A stretch of 64,000 nucleotides of DNA, from NCBI GenBank assembly GCA_002104935.1, contig MCGT01000029.1, positions 248,001-312,000 on the forward strand, written 5' to 3'. The stretch's first letter is position 1. Every line of letters starts with the position of its first letter. Of this stretch, positions 32,101-44,560 are shown one piece after another. The position numbers and the translations under genes are program-made. Origin of the DNA: Hesseltinella vesiculosa. Taxonomy: Eukaryota; Mucoromycota; Mucoromycetes; Mucorales; Cunninghamellaceae. The notes beneath the pieces were generated by a model. The model made no database searches and was not told the DNA's origin. It saw only the letters and a list, made by a program, of their open reading frames with translations.

Positions 32101-34660
32101 CCGTTTTTGGGCAGGTGTTTCATTGTCGTGTGTGCAATCCATAAAGAGAGCACGGGGGTTGCTGCCATGGAGAAGAGGGATGCGCAGGACTTGATCCATA
32201 CCATGGTGACCATACGCCATTTTTTCCCACATCATATCGGAATCCATGCTGCCGACGGGTTTGCCACCGTGACGATGGACGAGACGCGACAGTTCGTGAG
32301 GATCCCAAGCTTGCATGGCTTCACGAATCAAGGCATGGATTCCCAGGTTGGCTACAAAGACATTGTCCTTTTCGGCCGAGCCTGTGAAGAGTTCAGCAAG
32401 GACATAAAGATCTGGGCGGACAGCCCGGGCCTTGTCGAGCAAGTATTGGGCGACATGGATGGGGGTGGAGTGGCAGTTATCGATACGGATGCCGTGGAAC
32501 AGCTTGGCGACTTGTTCGGTGTAGGCGGTCATGTGTTGCCATAGCCAAGGGTTGTCTTGGGGTCCTTGACCATACCGTAGCTTGACACAGTCGCCCCAGA
32601 CAATCACTTGTCGACGGAGATAGGCGGATGATTTGGCACTGGCGAAATCAAGTAGAGGATCGGCATTCCAGATCCAACCATTGTTGGCCAGGACAAGACT
32701 TCCAGGTTCGTGTGGACTGTTAGGGTAATGCAAACGTGTAAAATAGGTTTCGATCAATGGTGCACTATTAAAAACAAGGGTTAGCGTTTGGCCTCCCCCC
32801 TTTCCATGGTGAAACCTTTTTGTGTGGATGCCTTACTTTGTTGAAATGGGGCCAAATTGGGGGCCATTGTCAGCCAAGCGGGTGAAGATCAGTCGATTTT
32901 TGATACCGTCCAACGCGATATGGACATCCTCGTCATATTCCTTGTACCAGGGCAAATTGAGTTCGTCGATGAGTTGGCCCAGGGTGTGGATCAGCTGATC
33001 AGGGTGGTCGATATTGTCACAGCGGGCCATGGCCAGCACCACGGGTAAGACGGCGACATAGTCGATGGTTTTGTGGAACCTGGAGCCCAGATGGCCGTCG
33101 AGGACGATGGGCTGTTTCAGAGCCAGCAGAGCTTGTTGATGTAAGGAGAGGTTGGCGATAGCGTGGTGATCGTCACGAAGGTGGGGGGTGGTGGCGGTGA
33201 TCAAAAATCGGCGGAAAGCGTCCTTGGCGGCCTGGACGTTGATGATTTTGAATTCATACAGGCGTAGATCGGGAAGCACGTGTTGACGAATATAGGTCAT
33301 GATGGTATCGATGTCCTTGGTGGAAGTGATCTGGGCGGCCAATCCATGTTGTTCCATCTGGCCGGATAATTCAATCAGGGCTGTGTCCAATTCATAGGCA
33401 GGCACAAGGTGGGGTGAATTGACAAGGTTGTACCCTATTGGGGGAAAAAAAAAGGTGTGAAGCGCCATCGAGTTGGTTTTTTTTAGAGTGTGTTACCAGC
33501 TTCAGGGTGATCCAATAAAAAGGCGGAGTTGTCACTTGTATGATTCCAAACGATATCTGAGAGAGCCAAGGTGTCATAGGTTTGGTAGAGTCGGTGCAAG
33601 GCCGATTGGACAAGCTCTAGGCGTTTTTCCCGGGGCAGGCTGGGGTCTTGGAACAGATCGTCGGCAAAGGTCAGTTGATCGGCAATACTATAGGGTGAAT
33701 TGGAAGCGCCACGCTGTTGCATGGGTACAAAGTGGATCATGTTGTAACCGGCATCCTGGCTGGCTTGGAAGAAGGCATCCCATTGATCCATCGGCCCCAT
33801 CCATTTGGGCACGATGGATTGAATCATTAAGCTGTCCAAGGGCAAGAGGCTACCGTCGGCTTTGGTGAGACGTGGCTCGACCACTAATCGGCCCGCGTTC
33901 CGAGCACGTTTTTGCTTGTCACCGTAAACCACTTGGTATTCATAAACACCAGGTTGATCCATCACAATGTCACAATATGCATTTAATAGCCGAGGGTCTT
34001 GTTCAAAGCTGGCATGAAAAAAAAAAATGCGTTCAGTGCCATGCTCCTACCCTTTTTAAGTTTACCCAAGATGGTGGAAGGTTGTTCTTGAAAATGATCC
34101 AGTCACAGGATAATTTGTTGTCAAGGATGCAGGTGTGTCAATGGAAGCTAAACTGCCAGGTGGCAAGATCCACCGAAAAATGGATTTTGTTTGTGACAAC
34201 GGAATGCGTAGATACTATGTAGAAAAATAAAGTGAGTCCACCAACATCGAAAATTCTCTTTGGTCATTCATGCAACCCAACTCCACTTTAAAAAATGATC
34301 GTCCCAACAAAAAAAAAAAACGCACATACACACACTGTTTGCCCCCCCCCCCCTTTGCTCTCCTTGGTTTAAGCTCACTACTCCTTATCAAATCGAACCA
34401 AACATGCATGAGTCCAAACAATAAGCCTTGCCTCCTATTCATTGCCACCCAAATATAATAAAAATAAAACCTACTGCTTCTCCCCCCACAAAACACGTCC
34501 CCTTTTCTGTCTCCCCCTTAGTCTTGCTCTCTTCCCGGCATAACTCTTCAAAAGGTACGTTGTCAATAGTCTATTTTACCTGTTGATGGTGCATTGGAGA
34601 ACCATCATCGTCCAAAGTCAACGTAAACATCAACGGCATCTCTTGAACATCGTCGGCCAT
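29190..34660 (-). CDS. GDB1: Glycogen debranching enzyme
   Basis: Bifunctional 4-alpha-glucanotransferase/amylo-1,6-glucosidase that removes glycogen branch points; cytosolic. The start is at 34660 (MADDVQEMPLMFTLTLDDD). Exons 34660-34580, 34214-34075 and from 34008 encode the N-terminal domain (TTNYPVTGSFSRTTFHHLG). The glucanotransferase domain has YNMIHFVPMQ, DIVWNHTSDNS, HGIRIDNCHSTP (nucleophile Asp) and AELFTGSAEKDN. The C-terminal glucosidase domain has AAGLPHFTDGPFRTWGRDVF, LIPNLLDGGNQPRFNARDA, NAFNCGTWMDKMGES, RPNFACAMVVAPELF and GPLGMRTLDPDD. The stop is TAA at 29192-29190. The order and nearly every landmark match human AGL and yeast Gdb1; about 1,450 residues. Several exon joins, such as those at about 29750-30130 and 31980-32090, were only partly resolved. 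Confidence 0.95.
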
Positions 34661-35184
34661 CCCCAACAAAACTAATGCGGATGAAGAAAGAGTTAATGGA
34701 GTTGAATGTAAAAATGGTTGTGCGTGTTGTAACACAATAGAGGGAAAGACTATAAAAAGAAAAAAAAAGGAGGGTTATAGGGGGGAAGGGATAGAGGAGG
34801 TGAAAAAGGAAGAAAAAAATAGAGCAAGGAAAAAAAAACGTGAGTGATGTTTTTTCCCTTTTTTTTCTTTTTGCCGGCGGTGACAATGGCGGATCTTCAC
34901 TACCCGACCACAGAAAGATTGTTCCTTTTCTTCTCTTTCCCCAATGCACATCTCTACATAAAATAAAACGTTTTCCCCCCTTTTTTTTATTTCTGCACTC
35001 TGTAAGAAACTTTTTTTATCGCTCCGCTGACCTTTCCTCGCATGAATATCAGCCAAAATGGAACAATTATAAAAAGGGCAAGGATTGACATGTTCCTACT
35101 TTTTTCATTTTTCTTTCTTCTTTTCGTTGTCGTCTACCCTATAAAATAAAAAGACTTTCTTCACCATCTTTAGCTGTTCAAGTG
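34661..35184. promoter_or_regulatory. Divergent promoter region of GDB1 and the Rch1-like carrier
   Basis: A 524-base interval between outward-facing ATGs. A TATAAAA-like element lies at about 35068-35075 and a second at about 35139, both placed to serve the plus-strand carrier gene. A TATAAAAAG at about 34751 is on the plus strand and faces away from GDB1. Confidence 0.45.
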
Positions 35185-36975
35185 ATGGCCGATCAAAAAT
35201 GGAACTCCACGCCGGCTTTCTCAAGCGAAGTCACGATCCCCAAACCAGCTCTGTCACCCACCTCCATCGAGCGGAAACACTCGGTGTCGCTCAGCACCTA
35301 CTCTGAGAAATCCGCCACCCTGGCACCTTCAAAATCAAGTCGATGGTATCATAAACCCAAATCTATTGTGCTTGCTCTGCTTGCAAAATACTGGTTTCTG
35401 ATTGGTCTTGCCCTTGTCATTGTCCTAGCCTGGCAATTCCCTGATGTAGCCAAGAAAAACGGTTACCTCCATGCTGAATGGTCTATCAAATGGGGTAAGA
35501 CACTTTACCCAGGAAAAACAACAACTCATGCATCTTTTTGTTTGTGGCTGTTGTCAACCTAAAAATAGGCGCTGTCATCATCATCTTCTTTATTTCTGGT
35601 CTATCCTTACGCACCAAGATTTTAGCACAGACCGTTTTACGAGTCCGCCTTCATTTCTTAATTCAATTCATCAATCTCATGGTTATCCCCGGCTTCGTCT
35701 TTGGCCTTGTGCTTTTGTTCTTCAAGATGCACATGCCACTGAATTCACTCTTGCTGGTGGGTGTTGTGATTGCAGCCAGCACCCCGACCACTGTGTCTTC
35801 CAATGTGGTGATGACCAAGAATGCTGGTGGTAATGAAGCTTCGGGTAAGTTTGTTTGTTGTTCATTTATGGTCCATAGGATTCTATTCTTAACTTGTCCT
35901 ACACTTTTTTTTTTTAATAGCATTGATGAATGCAGCTCTCGGAAATGTACTGGGTAAGCAAAAAAGCAACCACGATGCATGAGGATGCAGATCTGTGTTG
36001 ACAACATTTTTTTTTTTTTTTCCAGGCATCTTTGTCTCACCCGCCCTGGTGTCTGCCTTTCAAGGTCCTTTGATGGCCGCCACTCCCGAAGAAGAATCCT
36101 CGGCTGAAGCGGGTGGCCACGTCGACTTCATCTCGGTTTTACAACAACTCGGCCTGACCGTCTTACTGCCCTTGGCGGCTGGCCAAATCGTCCAATGGCT
36201 CTTCACCGACACCGTCGCCAAAATCAAAGTCAAATGCCGCCTTTCCGAAGTCAGCAGTATCGCCCTCTTGACCATGGTCTGGTCCGTCTTTTCCGACGCC
36301 ATTGCCGCCGGCTCATTCAATGCTGTCACTGCCGTCGACATTGTAGCCATTGCTATCCTCAACGCTGGCTTTTACGTCATCTTTTCCTTTTTGGCCTTCT
36401 TTCTCGCCTACATTCCCAGCCCTTATCCTGGCCCCTCCTGGATCCAGCGTTTACGCTATTCTCGACAAGACACCGTCGCTGTCATGGTAAATCCCTGTCC
36501 TTCCTTTCGGCTGTCAACTCATCCCCTTCCCTTTTAGTACTGTGCAGCTACAAAAACCGTGGCCATGGGTGTGCCATTGATCAACGTGTTATACCAAAAA
36601 GGCGATCCCGGCATGATTGGTGTCTTGTCAACGCCTTTGCTTCTCTATCACGTGGAACAGTTGATCCTAGGCAACCTCGAGGTCGAGTTACTCAAACGCT
36701 GGGTCAACCGTGGCAAACAAACGGATCTCGAGATGCAAGACGAAGAAGACATGGTCATTGCCTCTCCTGATACCCTTGCCGACCACCCCAATATCCAAAC
36801 CGTCGAACCCATCTACTGCTCTGATGATCCCCATCATGTCGGCTCCTCCAACCTCACCTACGGCCTTGCCAACTCCACCCTTGTCCAGTCCCAGCTTGCT
36901 CAGTCTGATATCATGCCTTATGATGCCAAAAATGAAAAGCTCTACGACAAACCTCATGACATTCACAAACACTAA
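35185..36975 (+). CDS. RCH1: SLC10A7/Rch1-type solute carrier
   Basis: Multi-pass membrane protein of the bile acid:Na+ symporter-like (SBF-like) superfamily. In yeasts, Rch1 limits plasma-membrane calcium uptake; human SLC10A7 influences calcium and glycosylation. The start ATG is 35185. A Ser/Thr-rich cytosolic N-terminus is followed by about ten hydrophobic segments, beginning YWFLIGLALVIVLAWQFPD, then IIIFFISGLSLRTKIL, VIPGFVFGLVLLFF, and the signature VVIAASTPTTVSSNVVMTKN with AGGNEASALMNAALGN. The latter is completed by a short exon near 35921-35953. Later landmarks are AAGQIVQWLF, VAMGVPLINVLYQKGDPG and YHVEQLILG. A hydrophilic tail of about 90 residues ends KPHDIHKH. Splice joins are GT-AG. 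Orthology is inferred from the conserved core. Confidence 0.88.
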
Positions 36976-37319
36976 CCCACCCACTTTTTTTTGTATTTTT
37001 CCTCCCCTTCCTCGTTTCTATCCCTAGATCACGCGTTTTTTTTCCCCTTTTGTTGATAGGGGACGCTTATGCATATACCCGAATGTTTTTTTTTTTTGAC
37101 AATAATAATAATAATAATAAACAGCCTTTTGGAAATTCTCATATGCACCAAGCCATTTTGAAAAGAAATTCATGCATCTGCCTCTTGTCGAGTGAAAAAA
37201 GATTCAAAAAAGGAATCCCTCGGACCACAAAAAAATGAAACGGGGTTTCACCTCCCGCCACTTTTTTTTTTCTTTGTTTACCTTTTTTATTTTTTGCCAA
37301 AGTAACTAGTTGACAAAAA
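36976..37319. other. Spacer between carrier and OTU genes
   Basis: About 345 bases with poly-T runs and an (AAT)n microsatellite of about seven units near 37100. It holds the carrier 3' untranslated region and the OTU gene promoter. No gene is seen. Confidence 0.5.
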
Positions 37320-38604
37320 ATGACGGACATTCTTGCAGATCAACAATTGGAACAGGCAGCTGCAGACACAGTACCTACGCCAACCCCCATGCCTCCTTGT
37401 GGCGCCTCGGACAAAGAGACGCTGGATCACATTCTCGCACGCCATCGAGACGAAGAACGAGAACTCAACAACAAAATCATTGCTCTGCGCAAAACCATCC
37501 CCAAAAACAACAAGGCCAAGAAACGCGACATCAACAACAAGATCTCAGACATGGAATATGACCTGCGACAACGCCAGGAAGACGACATCCGCCGGTTCCA
37601 TGTCAAACAAAGCGGCGGCGATCCTGATCTGCACAGCAACGCCGACAGCGACGACGGCATCAGCATGGACGTCCTGAACCGTCTGACCATTGAAGAAGAG
37701 CCTGTTGCCCCCTCCTCCTCACCAGCCAACCCAGACCACCGCAAGAAGAAACTCAACAAGGCCAAGTTGAAAAAAGAAAAACGTGCTCAAGAAATGGAAC
37801 GACTAAGAGAACAAGCTGCTCTTGATGCTGAGAACATCGTCGATATGGGTCAAATCGAATCCGACTGCATCAAGGAGCTTTTAATACCCATGAAATTGAA
37901 ACTGCAAGAGGTAAACGAGTAAAAGGGACGACTGCGAAAAGAGGAAAACTGATTTTTTTTTATTATGTAGATCACTGCCGATGGACATTGGTAAACAAGA
38001 CAAAAAAGGAGGCACTACCGCCACCTAACTTTTTTTCTTGCTTTTTATCAGTTTATACAACGCCGTCGCCGCTCAATTGCTACAGCGATATCAAGAACAG
38101 GTAAAAACCCAGGTTTAAATCAAGGTGGAAGACTGGTCGCTGACAGCCCTCACAGACAACACACGATGCGCTTCGAAAGGAAACAGCTGATTACATGCGC
38201 AAACACCCTGACGATTTCCTTCCCTACTTGTACAAGGACAGTGGAGACATGTATACACCAGGTAACAGTGTAGCCTGAACACTCGTCGATCGACCTCATC
38301 GATTTTATTTTGCATAGATGATTTTGAAATATACTGCCGCGACATTGAAACAACAGCTCGATGGGGTGGTCAAGTAGAGGTATAAAAAGCACGTGACATG
38401 GAAGGAAGGGCTCACCCTGTCCATTCTTAGATTGCTGCCATGTCCCGCGTAAAAAAGGTGCCAATCCATGTGGTCCAGATGGGCGCACCCGTACTCAAGA
38501 TCAACGATGACGAATTCCCCGGGAAGACCCCATTGGTGCTTTCCTACCACAAGCATTTGTACTCTCTCGGTGCCCATTACAATTCTTTGTTAGATTCGAA
38601 ATAA
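37320..38604 (+). CDS. OTU2: OTU-domain deubiquitinase (OTUD6-like)
   Basis: Cysteine protease that removes ubiquitin. The N-terminal half is a charged coiled coil (RHRDEERELNNKIIALRK, then KKLNKAKLKKEKRAQEMERL) as in OTUD6B/yeast Otu2. The catalytic OTU domain begins in a 20-nt exon (37971-37990). It encodes ITADGH and two bases of the catalytic Cys codon; the next exon completes DGHCLYNAVAAQLL. The remaining exons give TTHDALRKETADYMRKHPDD, FEIYCRDIETTARWGGQVEI and the histidine-containing strand HKHLYSLGAHYNSL, ending TAA 38602-38604. The three catalytic elements (Asp, Cys, His) are all present. Yeast Otu2 acts on ribosomes during translation; the same role is inferred here from architecture only. 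Confidence 0.92.
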
Positions 38605-38699
38605 AATCTCTGTACTCTTTTATTATTTTATTATTATTTTCATTGTGCACGCCGCAGTCCAACAATGGTCTCCAGAAAAAAATAAGCGGAGCCCTGTAT

Positions 38700-39050
38700 G
38701 CACCGACCAGTGCGGAAGTTGAAAGAGGCCATCCAACTTTTTCTTCATTTCGAAAAAAAAGAGCAACCCTGCACAGCACGTTTCAGTGATGGAATCGATA
38801 TGAAATTTTGCAAAATTGCGCAAACGTACGATGGATGCTGGTGCTGAAAAAATCAGGTTGGTTGACGCAGATGACCCCGCCAACTTTTGATCACTTTTGT
38901 TTTAGCACCTCCGATCCCCCAGCTAAATAGCTGTAAAAATCGGCCATTTTCACCAGGCAACCCCCCAAGCGATCGGATCAAAAAATCACAATGCAAAACG
39001 GCTTTCAATAGATTCACCCCAAAACTTTTCATACCAGTATACATTGTCAA
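38700..39050 (+). repeat. Degenerate copy related to the 54.6-55.4 kb element
   Basis: Read on the plus strand, this stretch matches the reverse complement of about 54630-54960. The order of landmarks is the same: GGCCATCCAACTTTTTCTTC, GCACAGCAC, TGCGCAAAC, CTGAAAAAATC, CCAACTTTTGATC, CGGCCATTTTCACC. The last part (GATTCACCCC at about 39010) also matches the right terminal repeat at about 55400. Many substitutions and indels indicate an old copy. Confidence 0.75.
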
Positions 39051-40405
39051 GGGAGGATCATGACTAAAATGACAACGCTCTCAGTCGGCTGAGGGGAGAG
39101 CTGGAGACTAACAAGCATGCGCGACGTCTTTTTTTCATTCTGCTGACGGTGGCGGTGTTCTGATTGGCGGTTTTTTTTTTTTAAAAAAGGACGGCGTCGA
39201 AAACATGTTTTCTTTTCTTCTTTCAACGCAATGCTTTCAAATGTGGGCGTCGTGTCGCATGGCAAGGACAGAAGCTCCGGCTTCGCTTCTTCCTCGGCAG
39301 GTTACGACAGGAAAGCCGGTGTATTCGAAAATGCAAGGTGGGATGGCAGCTTGTCTGTCCTTCTCTTTGCACATTCAGCTTCCTCTCTACCGTGGCTGCT
39401 AGGCTGTGATCTTCTATTGTTTGATGGACCGCTCTTGTCTTTTGCTTTCTGTCTCGGCAGGGGGTGAACATGGTATGTTGGCCAGAAACTGCAGATGTGC
39501 ACATGGTGGAATGAAGCACCGATACATCTGCACCGCTACAACAAGAGCGGGATAATTGCCACATTGCTGACACCTTCCTCATGGTGAAAGGGAGGGAGGG
39601 AGAGGAAGGGTGTTAGCCCGGTTCCAAGCGGGGACATGCCATGCCCGTCAAGAGGGAGACTTAGCCGATCATTTGAAGGGGGGTCAGCATTCGGAGGAGC
39701 AGCTTAGCTGAAAAAATGCCATAGGTTTGGCATCGATTGAATTCGACCAAGCACCAAATGCCTTTATGAAATCTGAGCGTCTTCGTTCGTTCAGGGCTGG
39801 CTCTTCTTGATTTCTGATCGAGAGGGGGTTCAGTAACAGGTGGAAGTGAAAGGTGGATGTGTAATGGGCTATGTTACGCTTCTCTTATGAGTAGAAAGCA
39901 AGTCGCCAGGTTAGGGTTTGCCCTCTGGGCGTTTTCTTGTCCTGGATCCCACAAATGAAGAGAACTGGGTGTAGATGCCAATTCCTCCACGTGGTCATAC
40001 CTGGGCAACCAGCGCGGCCATCAAGGCAGCTTCTGAGCAGAACATTGGCAACTATTTATTTATTTGTTCTGTTTTGTTGTATGTTGTTGAACGAACCTGT
40101 CAAAAAAAAACGAGCCAGCAGGTGCACCAACGACGTTTTTATGTACTTTTAGCATCGTTTTTCCAAATATATTACGAGTGATATTTTTATTATATGCAAA
40201 GACAAAATACTTATCCTTGACCATCCAACCAATGTCAATGGTTACATTTCTGACAGGATTTTATTTGCTGATAGCGCATGGCAAGCGAGAATAAATAGAA
40301 AACTTATAAATTAGAAAGCTTCACTTTCGTGACGAATGAAAGTGGCTTGACCGTATGCCATGTAGGTGCCATTGAGGCTTCAGCAGAGTATAACCGCAAG
40401 ATAAG

Positions 40406-40430
40406 CTTAGCATGTTAAACACATGCTAAG
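40406..40430. repeat. Perfect 10-bp hairpin
   Basis: CTTAGCATGT and its exact complement ACATGCTAAG flank the five-base loop TAAAC. Eighty bases upstream a second inverted repeat (CACTTTC...GAAAGTG, 40322-40344) is present. Related GAAAGCTTC words flank the two structures. Function unknown; the arrangement could be a structured transcript or the core of a short palindromic element. Confidence 0.7.
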
Positions 40431-41041
40431 GAAAGCTTCGCTGGGCCTTGATTGGCGAGTACAACAGCCTTGCTAACTACACTTTGTCCCATATTAAAAC
40501 ATTAGCAAGAGCCGCCACATAGGAAAAAGTGATGAAAGCAAGATACGATTCCCTTGGACTACCAACTTTAAAAACGGACGCATTCATCGCAAGCTGACCA
40601 TAGTCGCCCCGCTCTGCAGTACCTTGATGTGTACAGTACACGACCCGATTAAAAAATTGGAACAATGATTGTGGAAAGAAAATGATCCACGAGAGTTTTT
40701 AAAAATGCCCCTGGTTTTGGCGTTTTTTTTTTTTTTTTAATTCCCAGACAAAGTCTATTCTCTTTGCTTGTCGTTCTCCGCGTTTTTCTTCAATGGGGAG
40801 CTACAAAAATTTTGTGCAGTAAGAAGAACAAAAACGTACCCAAAAAAAAAAATAAATAAAGACTTCTTGAAAATGAGAAATTGATTTTGATTGGCCTGCA
40901 ACTTTAATTTCGATTGTCCAGCGACATGAATTGTTGAGAAGCACTGTATTTTGGAACAGGGGAATACTAGAGAAAGAGATTATGTGGATTTTTAAAACGA
41001 GGATGCATAGGAAATGGAAAAATCTAGAGCGAGTTCTAATT

Positions 41042-42689
41042 TTAGACATGGAAGACAAGGCAATGGCCATCATCCGAAGCAGTCACCACGCCTGCACCAT
41101 CACTATCATAGAAAAAAAAATCAGGTGTGAGATTTGGAAGAACCGCCGTGTTCTGTTGCAACTTACTCGGACACAGCAATATCTAAAACAGCATCGCGAT
41201 GGCCTTGCCAAACCTTGACACATTGGGCAGTACGAGCATCCCACATTCTCACTGTGCGGTCAGCAGAGCATGATACCAAGTAGGGAGCATTCTTGACAAA
41301 TCTAACTTTGATAATGGCATCCTGTCGAGTGAAAAAAAAAAAATAAAAAGAAGAAAAGTCAGGGTTCGTCCAAGGTGGGCATTCGTTGCCTTACATCGTG
41401 TTGCAAAGTGGATCGGAGGCGGTGAGTTTGGGTATCCCAGATCGAAATAGTGCCATCCACGGAACCTGTGGCTGCCAATGGAAGGCTATCGTACCCAGTA
41501 AAAAAGGGGGTGAGTTTGGCTGTTCGTCATCCAACACACACACACGCTCCAGCTTACATGTCGCAGAAGGAGATAGATTCCACAGAGTCGGCGTGGTTTT
41601 CCAGTGAGGCCACAATAGAACCGCTGGTGATGTTGATCAAGCGAGCCTTGCCTTCCATATCACCTGAGATAGCCAGCGTGCTGTCGCGGTTGATAGCTAA
41701 ACTGGTGATGGATTCCGCGTGGAAACGAGCATCGTCGCTGGACAAGCGGAATTCAGCCGCAGCCGTCTTGGGGTCCCAGATGATCATGGTGCTATCTTCG
41801 GATACAGACACGATTTTTTTGCCATCAGGGGTGAAGCCGCCAGCCGTCACAGGGCCAGAATGACCATTGAAGATATTCATGAACTTGCCGCTTGGCACTA
41901 TCCACCAAAAAAAAGTAGAGCGTCAGCTCCCTCGCTGAAATCATTCCCATCTAGAAAATCCGCTTACTAGCCCACATCCAAATGGTAGCATCGTTAGCAC
42001 CAGCCAACAAGACGTTGCCTTTGGGATGCCAGTTGATCCACTTTGGAAAGAGAGAGAAAGAGAAAAGGTCAAGATCACATGACTCGGTCCGTTCAATGAG
42101 CCTTACCACCACTTCATCAGGACCTTCAACAGAGGCGCACAATTCACCATTGTCCATGCGCCAGACTCGGATACGGCCGTCCATACCAGCAGAAGCCACA
42201 TAGTCCCCTTCGACGCTGAAAGCAACGGCGGTGACGGAGTCGGTGTGGCCATCCAGTTCGTAGATCTTTTCGCCCGAGGCAGCTTGCCACACATAGCTCT
42301 TGTCGTCACCACCACCGGTCACAATAATGGTGTTGTCCTTGGGATGCATGGCCACGGCATAGACGGGCTCGCCATGGGCAAAGAAGCCTTGGATGGAGTC
42401 GTCAGCGAGCTCCATCACGTTTTCGTCGGTTTCCGAGGGGCGCATCTCGTAGCCTTCAAGAGGGTTTTCTTGCTCCTCATCACTGTCCATGGGTTCACCG
42501 CCATCTTCATAAGCGGCCACTTCTTCCACATCGTCAGCGTTGAGGTATTCTTCATCGATTTCGTCTTCGACAGGCTGATCCCAAAGGGCAAAAAGATGTC
42601 ATGAGCATTGATCATTATACTCCCTCGCTACTGTTTTATTGGCCATGACTTACTTGATCTGGGTGTTGATCAGGGTGAGGAGCGGACAT
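41042..42689 (-). CDS. SQT1: WD40 protein AAMP/Sqt1 (ribosomal protein uL16 chaperone)
   Basis: Seven-to-eight-blade WD40 protein. Yeast Sqt1 binds nascent uL16 (Rpl10) and delivers it to the 60S subunit; AAMP is the animal relative. It starts at 42689 (MSAPHPDQHPDQ). Exon 2 carries an acidic N-terminus (EDEIDEEYLNADDVEEV) typical of the family. WD repeats follow: AHGEPVYAVAMHP, GHTDSVTAVAFS...IRVWRM, WINWHPKGNVLLAG, GHSGPVTAGGFTPDGKKIVS, AINRDSTLAISGD, AATGSVDGTISIWD, YLVSCSADRTVRMWD and GHRDAVLDIAVS. The last exon is short: after the phase 2 donor at the GTG TCC GA junction it resumes with DDGAGVVTASDDGHCLVFHV and stops at 41044-41042. Without that splice an immediate stop would cut off the last blade. 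Confidence 0.92.
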
Positions 42690-42951
42690 GATTAACAAGC
42701 TGTTGTGGTATAAAAAAAGAAAGAAAGAGTGAAGGAAAAAAAAAAAAAAAACTTTGGCGGTCCATCAAAAAGAGCACCGCAGCGCCCTTGTCCAAGCCGC
42801 TCACCAAATTTGTCAGCAAAGAGTGCAGTGACCCTGGAACGTCCTCGAAGGTTGACGTATGAACAAGAGCACTTCTTTTTATTTATAAACAATGAAAAAA
42901 AAAATGTACTGGGTGAGAAACGATGGCCGTTTTTTAAAAACGGCTTGGTAG

Positions 42952-44560
<1,609 letters not shown>

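Larger units (their letters stand above)
38605..41041. other. Long gene-poor interval with repeat relics
   Basis: About 2.4 kb without a recognisable gene. It contains a decayed repeat at 38700-39050 related to the foldback element at 54.6-55.4 kb, and a hairpin-rich stretch at 40320-40430. A short minus-strand open frame (40477-40665) encodes a hydrophobic peptide with no recognised family. The 39.1-39.9 kb part has overlapping open frames on both strands and no coding signature. Confidence 0.6.

Noticed and set aside
39223..39582. 119-codon minus-strand ORF with several Cys
   Set aside because: No recognised Cys spacing; overlapping plus-strand ORFs of equal quality; composition like neighbouring non-coding DNA.
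39610..39650. tRNA-like T-arm (CCCGGTTCCAAGCGGGG)
   Set aside because: The loop length is wrong and no D-arm, anticodon arm or acceptor stem pairs around it.
40477..40665. 62-codon minus-strand ORF with a hydrophobic C-terminus (YLAFITFSYVAALANVLIW)
   Set aside because: It looks somewhat protein-like, but it is short, with no recognisable family or splice partners; kept only as an intergenic note.
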